This document shows, piece by piece, positions 35,074 through 46,110 of a stretch of 63,648 nt of DNA (within the stretch, counting starts at the first letter, position 1; every line of letters begins with the position of its first letter). Under the pieces are notes generated by a model. The model was not told where the DNA came from. It made no database searches and saw only the letters and a list, made by a program, of their open reading frames with translations. This stretch comes from an uncultured Chitinophagaceae bacterium (GTDB taxonomy: Bacteria > Bacteroidota > Bacteroidia > Chitinophagales > Chitinophagaceae): positions 1 through 63,648 of the forward strand of contig CAIKTE010000062.1 in NCBI GenBank assembly GCA_903830285.1. The letters are read 5' to 3'. Made by a program: the position numbers and the translations under genes.

Positions 35074-36555
35074 GTGCTATTATTATCCGCTCAGCAAATA
35101 CAGGAATGGGATGCATTTACTATGCAGCACGAACCCATTGCATCCATCGACCTGATGGAAAGGGCAGCACAACGTTGTGTGGATTGGATCTCTGCCAATG
35201 ATTTCTCCGACAAAAAGATTAAGATACTTTGTGGAAAAGGTAACAATGGCGGCGACGGACTTGCCATTGCAAGATTATTACTGCAAAAGAATTACCATGT
35301 TTCTGTTTATATTTTAGAATTTGGAGCAAGAGGTACCGATGATTTTCAGGTCAACCTACATTTATTGCATCAACTCAGCAGCGAGATATATTTTATCCAG
35401 TCAGCAGAATTCATCCCTGTTATTGAAAAAGAAGATATTGTAATTGATGCTTTATATGGCTCGGGATTGAACAGACCATTGCAATTATTAAGTAAAGAAA
35501 TTGTTGATCATATCAATCTTTCGGGTGCAGCTGTTATTTCTATCGATGTTCCGAGTGGTATGAGTATTGATAAGAGTTCGAAAGGAAATGCCATCATTCA
35601 TGCAACACATACGCTCACCTTTCAATCATTGAAACTTTGTTTTTTGCTTACTGAAAATGCTGATCATTTTGCTGCATTGCATGTATTGGATATTGGTTTA
35701 CATCCTGATTTTCTGCAATCTGCAGATACGGTCTTTGAGATCGTTTCGCAGCAACAGATCGCTTCTAGTATCAAGCCCCGTAAGGATTTTAGCCACAAAG
35801 GAAATTATGGACATGCTTTGCTGATCGCAGGAAATAAAGGAAAGATGGGTGCTGCATTATTAGCAGCCAAAGCCTGTTTAAGAACGGGTGCAGGATTAGT
35901 GTCAGTGAATATTCCGAAAGAAGACCATTCAACGATCAATACATTTCTTCCCGAAGCAATGACGACTGACAGAGCCGATGAAATTGCATTTCATCAATAT
36001 TCTGCAATTGGTATTGGTCCTGGCTTGGGAACAGAGAAACATGAAAAAATAATACTCCCGCTTGTCTTGGAAGAATATGGGAAACCTGTTGTGATCGATG
36101 CAGATGCCTTAAACATCATTGCAGAAAATAAAAATTTATTACAACTCATCCCGGCAGATTCTATCATCACTCCACACCCGAAAGAATTTGAAAGATTGTT
36201 TGGTGTGTGCGAAAATGATTTTGAACGATTGAATAAAGCTATTGAACTGTCTGCTCAATATTCTTTCATCATTGTTTTGAAAGGTCATTATACATTAATC
36301 GCTTCCAATGGCAAGGGATATTTCAATGACACAGGTAATGCGGGGCTGGCCAAAGGCGGGAGTGGAGATATGCTTACGGGAATGATCACTTCCTTGCTTG
36401 CGCAACACTATGAGCCATTACAGGCAGCATTGATCGGCGTTTATTTACACGGACTGGCAGCCGATCTTGCACTTGAAAATCAATCAACAGAAAGCCTGTT
36501 GGCAACCGATGTTATCGATGCTATTGGTAAGTCGTTTAATTATTTGAAAGATTAA
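35074..36555 (+). CDS. nnr: Bifunctional NAD(P)H-hydrate epimerase / ADP-dependent dehydratase
   Basis: This repair enzyme converts damaged NAD(P)HX back to NAD(P)H. The N-terminal YjeF epimerase domain (about 1-215) has GKGNNGGDGLAIARLL and DALYGSGLNRP. The C-terminal ribokinase-like dehydratase domain (about 230-493) has GHALLIAGNKGKMGAALLAA, IGPGLGT and GLAKGGSGDMLTGMI near 430. The start is GTG at 35074; the family begins only a few residues before the first helix and no ATG fits. Its length of 493 residues is normal. Confidence 0.93.
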   Translation: MLLLSAQQIQEWDAFTMQHEPIASIDLMERAAQRCVDWISANDFSDKKIKILCGKGNNGGDGLAIARLLLQKNYHVSVYILEFGARGTDDFQVNLHLLHQLSSEIYFIQSAEFIPVIEKEDIVIDALYGSGLNRPLQLLSKEIVDHINLSGAAVISIDVPSGMSIDKSSKGNAIIHATHTLTFQSLKLCFLLTENADHFAALHVLDIGLHPDFLQSADTVFEIVSQQQIASSIKPRKDFSHKGNYGHALLIAGNKGKMGAALLAAKACLRTGAGLVSVNIPKEDHSTINTFLPEAMTTDRADEIAFHQYSAIGIGPGLGTEKHEKIILPLVLEEYGKPVVIDADALNIIAENKNLLQLIPADSIITPHPKEFERLFGVCENDFERLNKAIELSAQYSFIIVLKGHYTLIASNGKGYFNDTGNAGLAKGGSGDMLTGMITSLLAQHYEPLQAALIGVYLHGLAADLALENQSTESLLATDVIDAIGKSFNYLKD

Positions 36556-36610
36556 TAAATTATAAATTTATTGGCATTCGATTTGCCTTATTTATACAAA
36601 GAAAGTTTCT

Positions 36611-37759
36611 ATGAATAAATTCTACGCTGCATTCACACTGTTTGTCTTTCTTTTTTCCTGTAAGCCCAGTGGCGATTTTCTCACACGCCGTAATCAAGAT
36701 AAAGCGTTTCTGGATGCTGTAAAATACCTGGATAAAAACCCTGAAGACGCAGGAGCAAAGCAGGCTATAACAGTTTTGTATCCAAAATTGCAGCAACAGC
36801 ATTTAGGCAATATAGAATTGAACAGTACGATCAATGACGAGTCTCGCTGGGATATCCTGTCTGCAGAATACAACAGCCTGCAAAAAATGTATGATGCTGT
36901 TACATCATCAACAATTGCTTCCGGTTTGGTAAAGGCAGAAAACTATCAGTCAAACATTGTGCAGCTTCGCCGGGATGCAGCAGAAGATTATTATCAGAAA
37001 GCAGTTCGGTTGAATAATACAGGAAGTAAAAGCGATGCAAAAATGGCTTACAATTTATTTAGGCGATCTGATAATTGGTTGCCCGGTTATAAAGACGTTA
37101 AAAACCTCATGAATATTGCCTGGCAAAACTCGATCATCAATGTAGTGATCAATCCTATTAAAGATAATAACTGGATGATGGGCAGCAAATGGAATACATT
37201 CAATAATTTTTCTTACGACAACTTCAATCAAACACTGACCAGGGAATTAGGGGGTAATTATGCTGTTCTGTATCCTGCACGTTTTTATACCGAATGGGAT
37301 GCAAGAAGAATGAATATCATGCCTGACTGGAGTGTAAATATTTCCTATCAGAGTTTTGAACTGCCCAGACCGCTAGACAAAAAGAGAATCAAAAATGTAA
37401 GTAAGAATGTAGAGAACGGGCGTGATAGTGTTGGTGGAATAAAGTATAGACCCATTACAGCCAGTATAACTATTTACGAACAAACATTTATCGTAAGAGG
37501 AAAGATGGACATAGAAATAACTGATTTCAATGCGCGTAGAAGTATTTCTTTAGATTCCTATACGGATGATTTCTCTTACAAAAATGAATATGCCACATTT
37601 ACCGGCGATAAACGTGCATTGGATGATAACGATTGGAAACTGATCAATAAAAAAGGGAACCAAAATTTTATGAACAAAGAAGAGATCAATAATGAATTAT
37701 ATCGCAGGCTCTATCCAAACATTAAAAGCAGGATAGAATCAGCAGTGCGATGGAATTAA
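36611..37759 (+). CDS. Hypothetical lipoprotein with TPR-like N-terminal part
   Basis: I cannot assign a family. The 382-residue protein has a lipobox (FVFLFSC, Cys 17) and a helical first half (about 25-160) whose segments AFLDAVKYLDKNPEDAGAKQ and DAKMAYNLFRRSDNWLPGYKD look like degenerate TPR units. A beta-rich second half shows KYRPITASITIYEQTFIVRG. It is convergent with the DUF2461 gene, 6 bp apart, and has no operon partners. Confidence 0.6.
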   Translation: MNKFYAAFTLFVFLFSCKPSGDFLTRRNQDKAFLDAVKYLDKNPEDAGAKQAITVLYPKLQQQHLGNIELNSTINDESRWDILSAEYNSLQKMYDAVTSSTIASGLVKAENYQSNIVQLRRDAAEDYYQKAVRLNNTGSKSDAKMAYNLFRRSDNWLPGYKDVKNLMNIAWQNSIINVVINPIKDNNWMMGSKWNTFNNFSYDNFNQTLTRELGGNYAVLYPARFYTEWDARRMNIMPDWSVNISYQSFELPRPLDKKRIKNVSKNVENGRDSVGGIKYRPITASITIYEQTFIVRGKMDIEITDFNARRSISLDSYTDDFSYKNEYATFTGDKRALDDNDWKLINKKGNQNFMNKEEINNELYRRLYPNIKSRIESAVRWN

Positions 37760-37765
37760 ATTCAT

Positions 37766-38434
37766 TTATCCTTCGATCCCTCTGTTCAAAAATTCAATGA
37801 AAGGTTGCAATGCTTCAAATGCTGCAACTATTTTCTTGGTCAGGTTTTTATCTGTAAGATCAGCATCAGTCAATGATGACATTGCCAGCCAACTTTTTAA
37901 TTTGATATATTGAATAGCAGGATTATCTTTTTCATATCCTTTCGGTTCACGTGTTAACGAAGTTTCATCTGATATTTCTAAACCTTTATACTGCGCTACA
38001 AATTTTTTATGCTTGATGATCTTTGAGAATTCATTGAAACAATAATCAATTTCCTGTCTTACTTTTTTAACTACATCAGCATCAGGCATCCATAATCCAC
38101 CGCCCACAAATGCTTGTCCGGGTTCGCAGTGAAAATAATAGCCTGCAATGATGGCTTTCTTTCCACCCTTGCTGAAAGCAGCACCCATATTGGTCTTGTA
38201 AGGACTCTTGTCTTTACTGAAACGCACATCACGATTGATACGGAACATACAATCCTTTGCTGTTAATGTTGCAATGCCCCCATCTTTCTTTCCGAATTGC
38301 AGGATCACAGCATTCACCAAAGCGGCAAAATCTGCTTTCGCAGCTTCATATTGTTTCCTGTTTTTATCAAACCATTCCTTGCTGTTATTCTTCTTCAGGT
38401 CCTTTAAGAATTTGATCGTTGTTGTTTGTAACAT
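37766..38434 (-). CDS. DUF2461 family protein
   Basis: The 222-residue protein matches the DUF2461 pattern. TIKFLKDLKKNNSKEWFDKNRKQYE at the start is followed by FRINRDVRFSKDKSPYKTNMGAAFS and YYFHCEPGQAFVGGGLWMPD. The family is widespread and its biochemical role is unknown. It lies 6 bp before the ligA stop on the same strand, i.e. downstream of ligA, and may be co-transcribed with it. Confidence 0.85.
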   Translation of the reverse strand: MLQTTTIKFLKDLKKNNSKEWFDKNRKQYEAAKADFAALVNAVILQFGKKDGGIATLTAKDCMFRINRDVRFSKDKSPYKTNMGAAFSKGGKKAIIAGYYFHCEPGQAFVGGGLWMPDADVVKKVRQEIDYCFNEFSKIIKHKKFVAQYKGLEISDETSLTREPKGYEKDNPAIQYIKLKSWLAMSSLTDADLTDKNLTKKIVAAFEALQPFIEFLNRGIEG

Positions 38435-38440
38435 ATTATT

Positions 38441-40573
<2,133 letters not shown>

Positions 40574-40608
40574 TTAATGCTGAAGAGAACTTAAAGAATT
40601 TTTATTAT

Positions 40609-40625
40609 TGTGTAAGATGTACACA
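40609..40625. promoter_or_regulatory. Inverted repeat upstream of the Nudix-type regulator
   Basis: TGTGTA-AGATG-TACACA has perfect 6-bp arms. It lies in the 149-bp gap between divergent ligA and the NrtR-type regulator gene, so it is a candidate autoregulatory site. There is only one copy in the window, so this is weak. Confidence 0.4.
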
Positions 40626-40701
40626 TTTAAATAAATGGCGTACCTTAACTCGCCGATTTCGATTTTTGATTATATGATTGGATATTATTTAATTTGCTGC
40701 C

Positions 40702-41448
40702 ATGACGAAAAGATTAACTACTACTGCATTTGTTGATCATGCTCCCCACCTCATCAAAGACGCTGTAAAACTGGTTGCCTCTTACCCTACAGTACCTATT
40801 ACGGTTGACTGTGTGATATTTGGTTTTGAAGAAAATGAATTGAAAGTTTTATTGATCAGAAGTGATCTGGAAATGTATAAAGGCTTTTGGTCATTGCTCG
40901 GCGATAATGTAAAAGACAATGAAGAACTGGATAGTGCAGCGTATCGAATTTTAAAAGAAAGGACGGGAATGAATGATGTGTATCTCGATCAGGTACGTGC
41001 ATTCAGTCATCCCCAAAGACACCCCGGCGGAAGAGTGATTACACTGGCTTATTGCTCTTTATTGAATATCCAGCATCATGAATTAATGATCTATGCAAAC
41101 GAATTGCATTGGCATAGTTTTTCTTCCATCAAAGAAATGGCATTCGATCATAAAGAGATCCTGGATACCTGTTATGCATGGCTGCAGAAAAGAATTCAGG
41201 AGCATCCTTTGGGATTTAATTTGCTGCCCGATAAATTTTCTTTGCGTGAATTGCAAAATTTATATGAAGCCATTTTAGGTGTAAGTTTAGACAGAAGGAA
41301 TTTCCGTAAAAAATTTGCGAGCATGGGCTTATTGATCGATGTGGGTGAGATGGAAGAAGATGTTCCGCATCGTCCCGGTAAATTATACAAATTCAATTTC
41401 GAAAAATACGAGAAGAACAAAAGAAAATGGATCGGCATTGATTTTTAA
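40702..41448 (+). CDS. NrtR-type transcriptional regulator (degenerate Nudix domain plus winged helix)
   Basis: This 248-residue protein has an N-terminal Nudix fold (about 35-160; VDCVIFGFEENELKVLLIRSD) and a C-terminal winged helix (about 165-245; KFSLRELQNLYEAILGVSLDRRNFRKKF). The Nudix box reads EELDSAAYRILKERTGM. It lacks the REuxEE glutamates needed for metal and hydrolysis, so the domain is probably a ligand sensor. In Bacteroidota such proteins control sugar use. It is placed beside a LacI gene and the SusC/SusD locus, tail to tail with lacI with a 4-bp overlap. Confidence 0.83.
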   Translation: MTKRLTTTAFVDHAPHLIKDAVKLVASYPTVPITVDCVIFGFEENELKVLLIRSDLEMYKGFWSLLGDNVKDNEELDSAAYRILKERTGMNDVYLDQVRAFSHPQRHPGGRVITLAYCSLLNIQHHELMIYANELHWHSFSSIKEMAFDHKEILDTCYAWLQKRIQEHPLGFNLLPDKFSLRELQNLYEAILGVSLDRRNFRKKFASMGLLIDVGEMEEDVPHRPGKLYKFNFEKYEKNKRKWIGIDF

Positions 41449-42437
41449 ATGCTGCCCCCTTCTACTAAAACTGAGTCCTGCACCAGTTCCTCCGTTGATG
41501 TATTTCCTGCCAGTAATGAAAGCATTCTGCTAAATGCCAGTTTACCCAGTGTATGGCCATTTGTTTCAACATAAGTGATCTCGGGCGTATACAATTTTGG
41601 AAAAAAACCATTGCTGATGGCAATGAGAGCAATGTCATCAGGTACCTTCAAATGCAGGTCCTGCACGCTTTTCATGACACCGGTCAATATTTCATCACTC
41701 ATACAGAAAACAGTGTCGGGTTTATTCTTTGACTGAAAATATTTCTTGCTGATCTCTTTGGCTTCTTCAGGGGAATGTGCGTGTTCAATGAACAAAGGAA
41801 TGCTTGCGGCTTTTTTATGAAAGAGGGATACAAAAGCATCTGCTCTTTTTTGTGTGATGGAAAGTTCTTTATTACCAAAAATAGCAAGCACTTTTTTCTT
41901 TTTTTTCTGAATGATCTTTTCTGCTGCGATCATCGCAGCTTCAGCATCTGCCAGACAAACTTTATTACAGAAAAGATCAGCAGGAACTTTATCAAAAAAG
42001 ATAACGGGTGTATTGAAATCATTAAAGCGGAGAAAAGGATCGATATCTTTTGTTGTTGGGGTGATGCAAACAAAGAGGCCCATCACCCTGTTTTGACGAC
42101 ATAGTTTCAAATTACTCACTTCAATTTCAGGATCATCGCCCGATTGCAGGATCATTAATGAATATCCCTGTAATCTGCTTTCTTCTTCTACCGCAGCAAT
42201 GAATGAGTCGTAGAAATAATTAGAGATATGCGGAACGATCAGTCCAAATATTTTGCTTTTGCTGGTTCTTAAATTTATGGCATTTGCATTGGGCTCATAA
42301 TCGAGTGTCTTGGCCAGTTCCAAAACTTTTTGTTTTGTTTTAACTGAAATATCAGGATGATTCTTTAATGCTCTCGATATGGTTGAAATGCTTAATCCAA
42401 GTACCTGGGATATCTTTTTAAGGGTAATCGTGGTCAT
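41445..42437 (-). CDS. LacI family transcriptional regulator
   Basis: The 330-residue protein starts with the LacI helix-turn-helix (TITLKKISQVLGLSISTISRALKNH, residues 3-27) and the hinge region. A periplasmic-binding-protein-like sensor follows (KIFGLIVPHISNYFYDSF, PVIFFDKVP, DTVFCMSDEILTGVM). The ATG at 42437 starts directly before the HTH; an earlier in-frame start would add a hydrophobic tail not typical of the family. It is divergent from susC, with the CGCAAACGTTTGCG palindrome between them. It probably represses the locus until a sugar binds. Confidence 0.92.
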   Translation of the reverse strand: MTTITLKKISQVLGLSISTISRALKNHPDISVKTKQKVLELAKTLDYEPNANAINLRTSKSKIFGLIVPHISNYFYDSFIAAVEEESRLQGYSLMILQSGDDPEIEVSNLKLCRQNRVMGLFVCITPTTKDIDPFLRFNDFNTPVIFFDKVPADLFCNKVCLADAEAAMIAAEKIIQKKKKKVLAIFGNKELSITQKRADAFVSLFHKKAASIPLFIEHAHSPEEAKEISKKYFQSKNKPDTVFCMSDEILTGVMKSVQDLHLKVPDDIALIAISNGFFPKLYTPEITYVETNGHTLGKLAFSRMLSLLAGNTSTEELVQDSVLVEGGSI

Positions 42438-43098
42438 GATCTTCTGAATTACAGCATAAAGTAACAAAGTTTGAGAAAAGATTAGCAAAAATCAGTGGAG
42501 ATTTATGGTTGCCATGAATTTCTGATTCTAACAGAAGCCAAGAACCTAAGGTTCGGCAGTCCTTGCTACCAACTTATTGCCTGATCCCTGTCATTTGGCT
42601 GGTTTATTCGGGAGTTCTTCGTAATGCCTCGAACAAAACAGCAATAAGACAGCAGGAGGGTACGAAGGAATCACGAAGAAACAGGTGAAAAACAGGCCTG
42701 ATTTACCCCAGAAGTAGCAGAGAATCGGGGGTATTTCCCCCAATAATTAGCGCGGATCTATATGTGTATTAAAACCGGGCAGAAAAATCGGGCTTTGAAT
42801 AAATAAGTGTAAAAGAGACACTTATAGCATACTAAATATGACAAATCGCAGTGATTTGTCTAAAACGCCTAAAACTTTTCCACCGCAACCATTTTCGCAA
42901 ACGTTTGCGGTCGGTATTTGTTAAATAAATTAACTATACATGCAGCATTTGGAATAGATTTGATGCCATAAATCAAACATAATTTCTACTGAAAAAATAA
43001 AACCTTGTTTATCTCGTTTTTGAACTTTCGGGATCGATAAGATTTTTTAGAAAAGATTTTGTTTGTTTGTTTATCATCTTAACACTAAACGTTTGTTT
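42438..43098. other. 661-bp regulatory region between lacI and susC
   Basis: No gene is seen. It contains several inverted repeats: GGGGG-TATTT-CCCCC (42727-42741), ATAAGTGT/ACACTTAT (42803-42825) and GACAAATC/GATTTGTC (42840-42860). The LacI-type palindrome lies at 42896-42909 and an AAACGTTT half-like site at 43087-43094, next to the susC start. I could not settle on a promoter. Confidence 0.7.
42896..42909. promoter_or_regulatory. Predicted LacI operator
   Basis: CGCAAACGTTTGCG is a perfect 14-bp palindrome with the central CG typical of LacI/PurR/CcpA-type sites. It lies 459 bp upstream of the lacI start and 190 bp before susC. Confidence 0.75.
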
Positions 43099-46089
43099 AT
43101 GAACTTAACGAAACTTGCCAAAGGTATGCTATACCTATGCCTGGCATTCCTCTCTACAACGGCTTTAGCCCAAAACAAAGTAATTACCGGTAAAGTTACA
43201 GATGCAAAAGATGGCTCGGGCTTACCCAGCGTATCTATCTTGGCTGTAGGGGGTTCTGCAAAAGCAGGAACTCAAACCAATCAGGATGGTAGTTTTAAGA
43301 TCACCACTCCTGCATCTACAACAAAACTGGTTGTGTCATTAATTGGTTATGCAAAACAAGAAATCACTTTGGGAAGCCAAACTGATATTCAGGTTGCATT
43401 AAAATCAACCAGCGAACAATTGAACGAAGTAGTAGTTATCGGTTATGGTACTGCCCGTAAAAAGGATGTAACCGGTGCAGTTTCTTCTGTTCAGGCAAAA
43501 GATTTTAATCAGGGTATTGCTGCGGCTCCTGATCAATTGCTTCAAAATAAAGTAGCAGGTGTTGAAATTACAGCAACAAATGGTCAGCCTGGTGCTGCAG
43601 TTACTGTTAAGATCAGAGGTAATAACTCTATCCGTGCAGTAAACAATCCATTATATGTTGTTGATGGTGTGCCTTTAGATGGCAGATCTGCCAGACCAAA
43701 TCCGGGTAACCCTGCTTATGGTGGTGCTACACCCGATGCAAACCCATTAATGTATATTAACCCTAATGATATTGCCAGCATGGATGTATTGAAAGATGCG
43801 TCTTCTGCAGCTATCTACGGTTCTCGTGGTGCAAACGGTGTAATCGTAATTACAACTAAAACAGGTACTTCTGGTCCTGCTAAATTAGAGTTCGGTACAA
43901 GTCTGGGCTTTAATGCAGGTTATATGAAAAAATTTGACGTGTTAAATGCAGGCGATTTTAGAAGCGCTTTAGCAAAATATAAAGTAACCGGTCAGGATAA
44001 TGGCGCAAGCGTAGACGCCTTTAAAGAATTGGCCAATACAAAAATGTCTCAGAACTATAACCTCGCTTTCAGCGGTGGTAATGAGAATGGTAAATTCCGT
44101 GCTTCTTTCATGGGATCTTCTACCAACGGTATCATCAAAAATTCAAACTTAGACAAGTATGTTGCCAATGTAAGTGGTACATACAAATTCCTGGATAAGA
44201 GATTGACATTAGGTTTCAATGTAACTTCAGGACATACAACTGAAAGCATTGTACCGGTTTCTAATACACCTGGTTCAGTTGGTAACCTGATCAGCTCAAT
44301 GCTGCAATGGAATCCAACCACTAAGATGATAGACGGAAGCGGTAACTATGTGTATCCTACCAACGGTTCAGGTAATCCATTAGCTATGCTGGCATCTGTT
44401 TCTGATATCGCTTCAGTAAATACAGTATTAGGAAATATATCTGCAGCATATAAAATATTGGATAATTTGGAATACAAATTCCTGTATGCGGTTAACAATA
44501 GCGTTGGTTCAAGAACAACCAATGACTATGGTTTCGTACAAGGTGTATCCGGTTTAACAGGTTTAGGTTATGGTGCTATCTCTAATGCACGTTTAACTTC
44601 TGAAACCTTTACACATACTTTAAATTACAGAGCTAACCTTACACAGAAATTGCATTTAGATGCGATCGCAGGTTTTGAATATTGGAAATCTAATTATTCT
44701 AATAATTCATTCTCTGCTTCCGGATTTAATACAAACCTGACTCAGGCTACTTTCATCGGAATTCCTTATACCAACATGCTGCAAGATGGTAATACACAAA
44801 ATGTACCTTCTACCTATGTTGATCCACAGATCGAATTACAATCTTATTTCGGCAGAGCAGTATTGAACTATAACGATAAATACGTTTTAACTGCTACAAT
44901 GAGAGCTGATGGTTCAAGCAAATTCGGTGCTAATAATAAATACGGTTACTTCCCTTCAGTAGGTGCTAAATGGGCGATCATTAACGAAGACTTCATGAAG
45001 GACAGTAAACTCTTCTCTAATTTTGCATTAAGAGCTTCTTGGGGTATCACTGGTAACCAGGAGTTCCCTGCAGGTGCTTCTCAAGAACAATTCTATTTCA
45101 ATTCTTACAACAGTGCTCAACAGAGCAATGTTGCCAACCCAGATCTGAAATGGGAACAAACCAATTCTTATAATATCGGTTTAGACTTCGCTACAAAGAA
45201 TAACAAATTCTGGGGTAGTGTAGATTACTATAGCAAGAACACAACTAATATACTTTTCCAAAGCACTGCCATTCAACCGGCTCCTGCTTCTATTTACTTC
45301 ATCAACCTTCCTGCTAACTTAATGAACAGTGGTGTTGAATTTAGTTTAGGAATGAATCTGGTTGATCATAAGAACTTCACATGGGATTTGAACGTTAACT
45401 ATTCTTATAACAAAAACCTGTTGAAGAACTTTACTCAAAACGGAAAAGATATCTTGATCCAAACTGGTCAGATCAATGGTCAGGGTGTATCAGGTACTTT
45501 GGGTCAGGCAATTGCCAACAACCAACCGGTTGATGCTTACTACCTGAAACAATTTGGCGGATTTGATGCTACAGGCGCTCAGATCATCGGAGCTAATCCT
45601 GGTTTTGCAGGCGATCCAAATCCACATAATAACTATGGTATCAGCACAACTTTGAAATTCAAACAATTGACTTTTGTTGTGAATGGTGGTGGTGCAGGTG
45701 GTTATTTAGTATATAATAACACAGGAACAAGTGTAACCAATATTGCCGGTATTGCTAACGGTAGAAATATCGATAAGTTAGCTTACAACTCTACAGAAAA
45801 TCCTAATACAAGTGCGGTAGGTGCTTCTACAAGATTCCTGGAAAGCGGCAACTTCTTTAAAATAAGAAACGTTTCTTTAGCATATCATTTCGGAAATGCC
45901 GGAAAATATGTGAAGAACCTGAATGCTTTTGTTACTGCAAACAATTTGTTAGTGATCACCAAATTCTCTGGATTCGATCCGGAAGTTAATATCGATAAGA
46001 GTAGCGGCAATTATCCTTCAAGATCAATTGAGTATATTCCTTATCCAACAGGCAGAACAATTTCATTAGGCGTAAACTTTTCTTTATAA
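43099..46089 (+). CDS. susC: SusC-type TonB-dependent outer-membrane transporter
   Basis: This 996-residue protein imports an oligomer across the outer membrane together with SusD. It has a signal peptide ending ALAQ, an N-terminal carboxypeptidase-D-like domain (VITGKVTDAKDGSGLPSVSI), a TonB-box-like LNEVVVIGYGT and a plug domain (VKIRGNNSIRAVNNPLYVVDG, MDVLKDASSAAIYGSRGANG). A long barrel ends in GRTISLGVNFSL. There is no STN domain, so control is not through an anti-sigma factor and the LacI protein is the likelier switch. The ATG at 43099 is used. susD follows 21 bp later. Confidence 0.96.
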   Translation: MNLTKLAKGMLYLCLAFLSTTALAQNKVITGKVTDAKDGSGLPSVSILAVGGSAKAGTQTNQDGSFKITTPASTTKLVVSLIGYAKQEITLGSQTDIQVALKSTSEQLNEVVVIGYGTARKKDVTGAVSSVQAKDFNQGIAAAPDQLLQNKVAGVEITATNGQPGAAVTVKIRGNNSIRAVNNPLYVVDGVPLDGRSARPNPGNPAYGGATPDANPLMYINPNDIASMDVLKDASSAAIYGSRGANGVIVITTKTGTSGPAKLEFGTSLGFNAGYMKKFDVLNAGDFRSALAKYKVTGQDNGASVDAFKELANTKMSQNYNLAFSGGNENGKFRASFMGSSTNGIIKNSNLDKYVANVSGTYKFLDKRLTLGFNVTSGHTTESIVPVSNTPGSVGNLISSMLQWNPTTKMIDGSGNYVYPTNGSGNPLAMLASVSDIASVNTVLGNISAAYKILDNLEYKFLYAVNNSVGSRTTNDYGFVQGVSGLTGLGYGAISNARLTSETFTHTLNYRANLTQKLHLDAIAGFEYWKSNYSNNSFSASGFNTNLTQATFIGIPYTNMLQDGNTQNVPSTYVDPQIELQSYFGRAVLNYNDKYVLTATMRADGSSKFGANNKYGYFPSVGAKWAIINEDFMKDSKLFSNFALRASWGITGNQEFPAGASQEQFYFNSYNSAQQSNVANPDLKWEQTNSYNIGLDFATKNNKFWGSVDYYSKNTTNILFQSTAIQPAPASIYFINLPANLMNSGVEFSLGMNLVDHKNFTWDLNVNYSYNKNLLKNFTQNGKDILIQTGQINGQGVSGTLGQAIANNQPVDAYYLKQFGGFDATGAQIIGANPGFAGDPNPHNNYGISTTLKFKQLTFVVNGGGAGGYLVYNNTGTSVTNIAGIANGRNIDKLAYNSTENPNTSAVGASTRFLESGNFFKIRNVSLAYHFGNAGKYVKNLNAFVTANNLLVITKFSGFDPEVNIDKSSGNYPSRSIEYIPYPTGRTISLGVNFSL

Positions 46090-46110
46090 TTCAATATAAA
46101 AATCAATCGT

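Noticed and set aside
42541-42720. Possible tRNA or structured RNA upstream of lacI
   Set aside because: There are some GTTCG-like strings, but no acceptor stem, T-arm and anticodon arm could be assembled.
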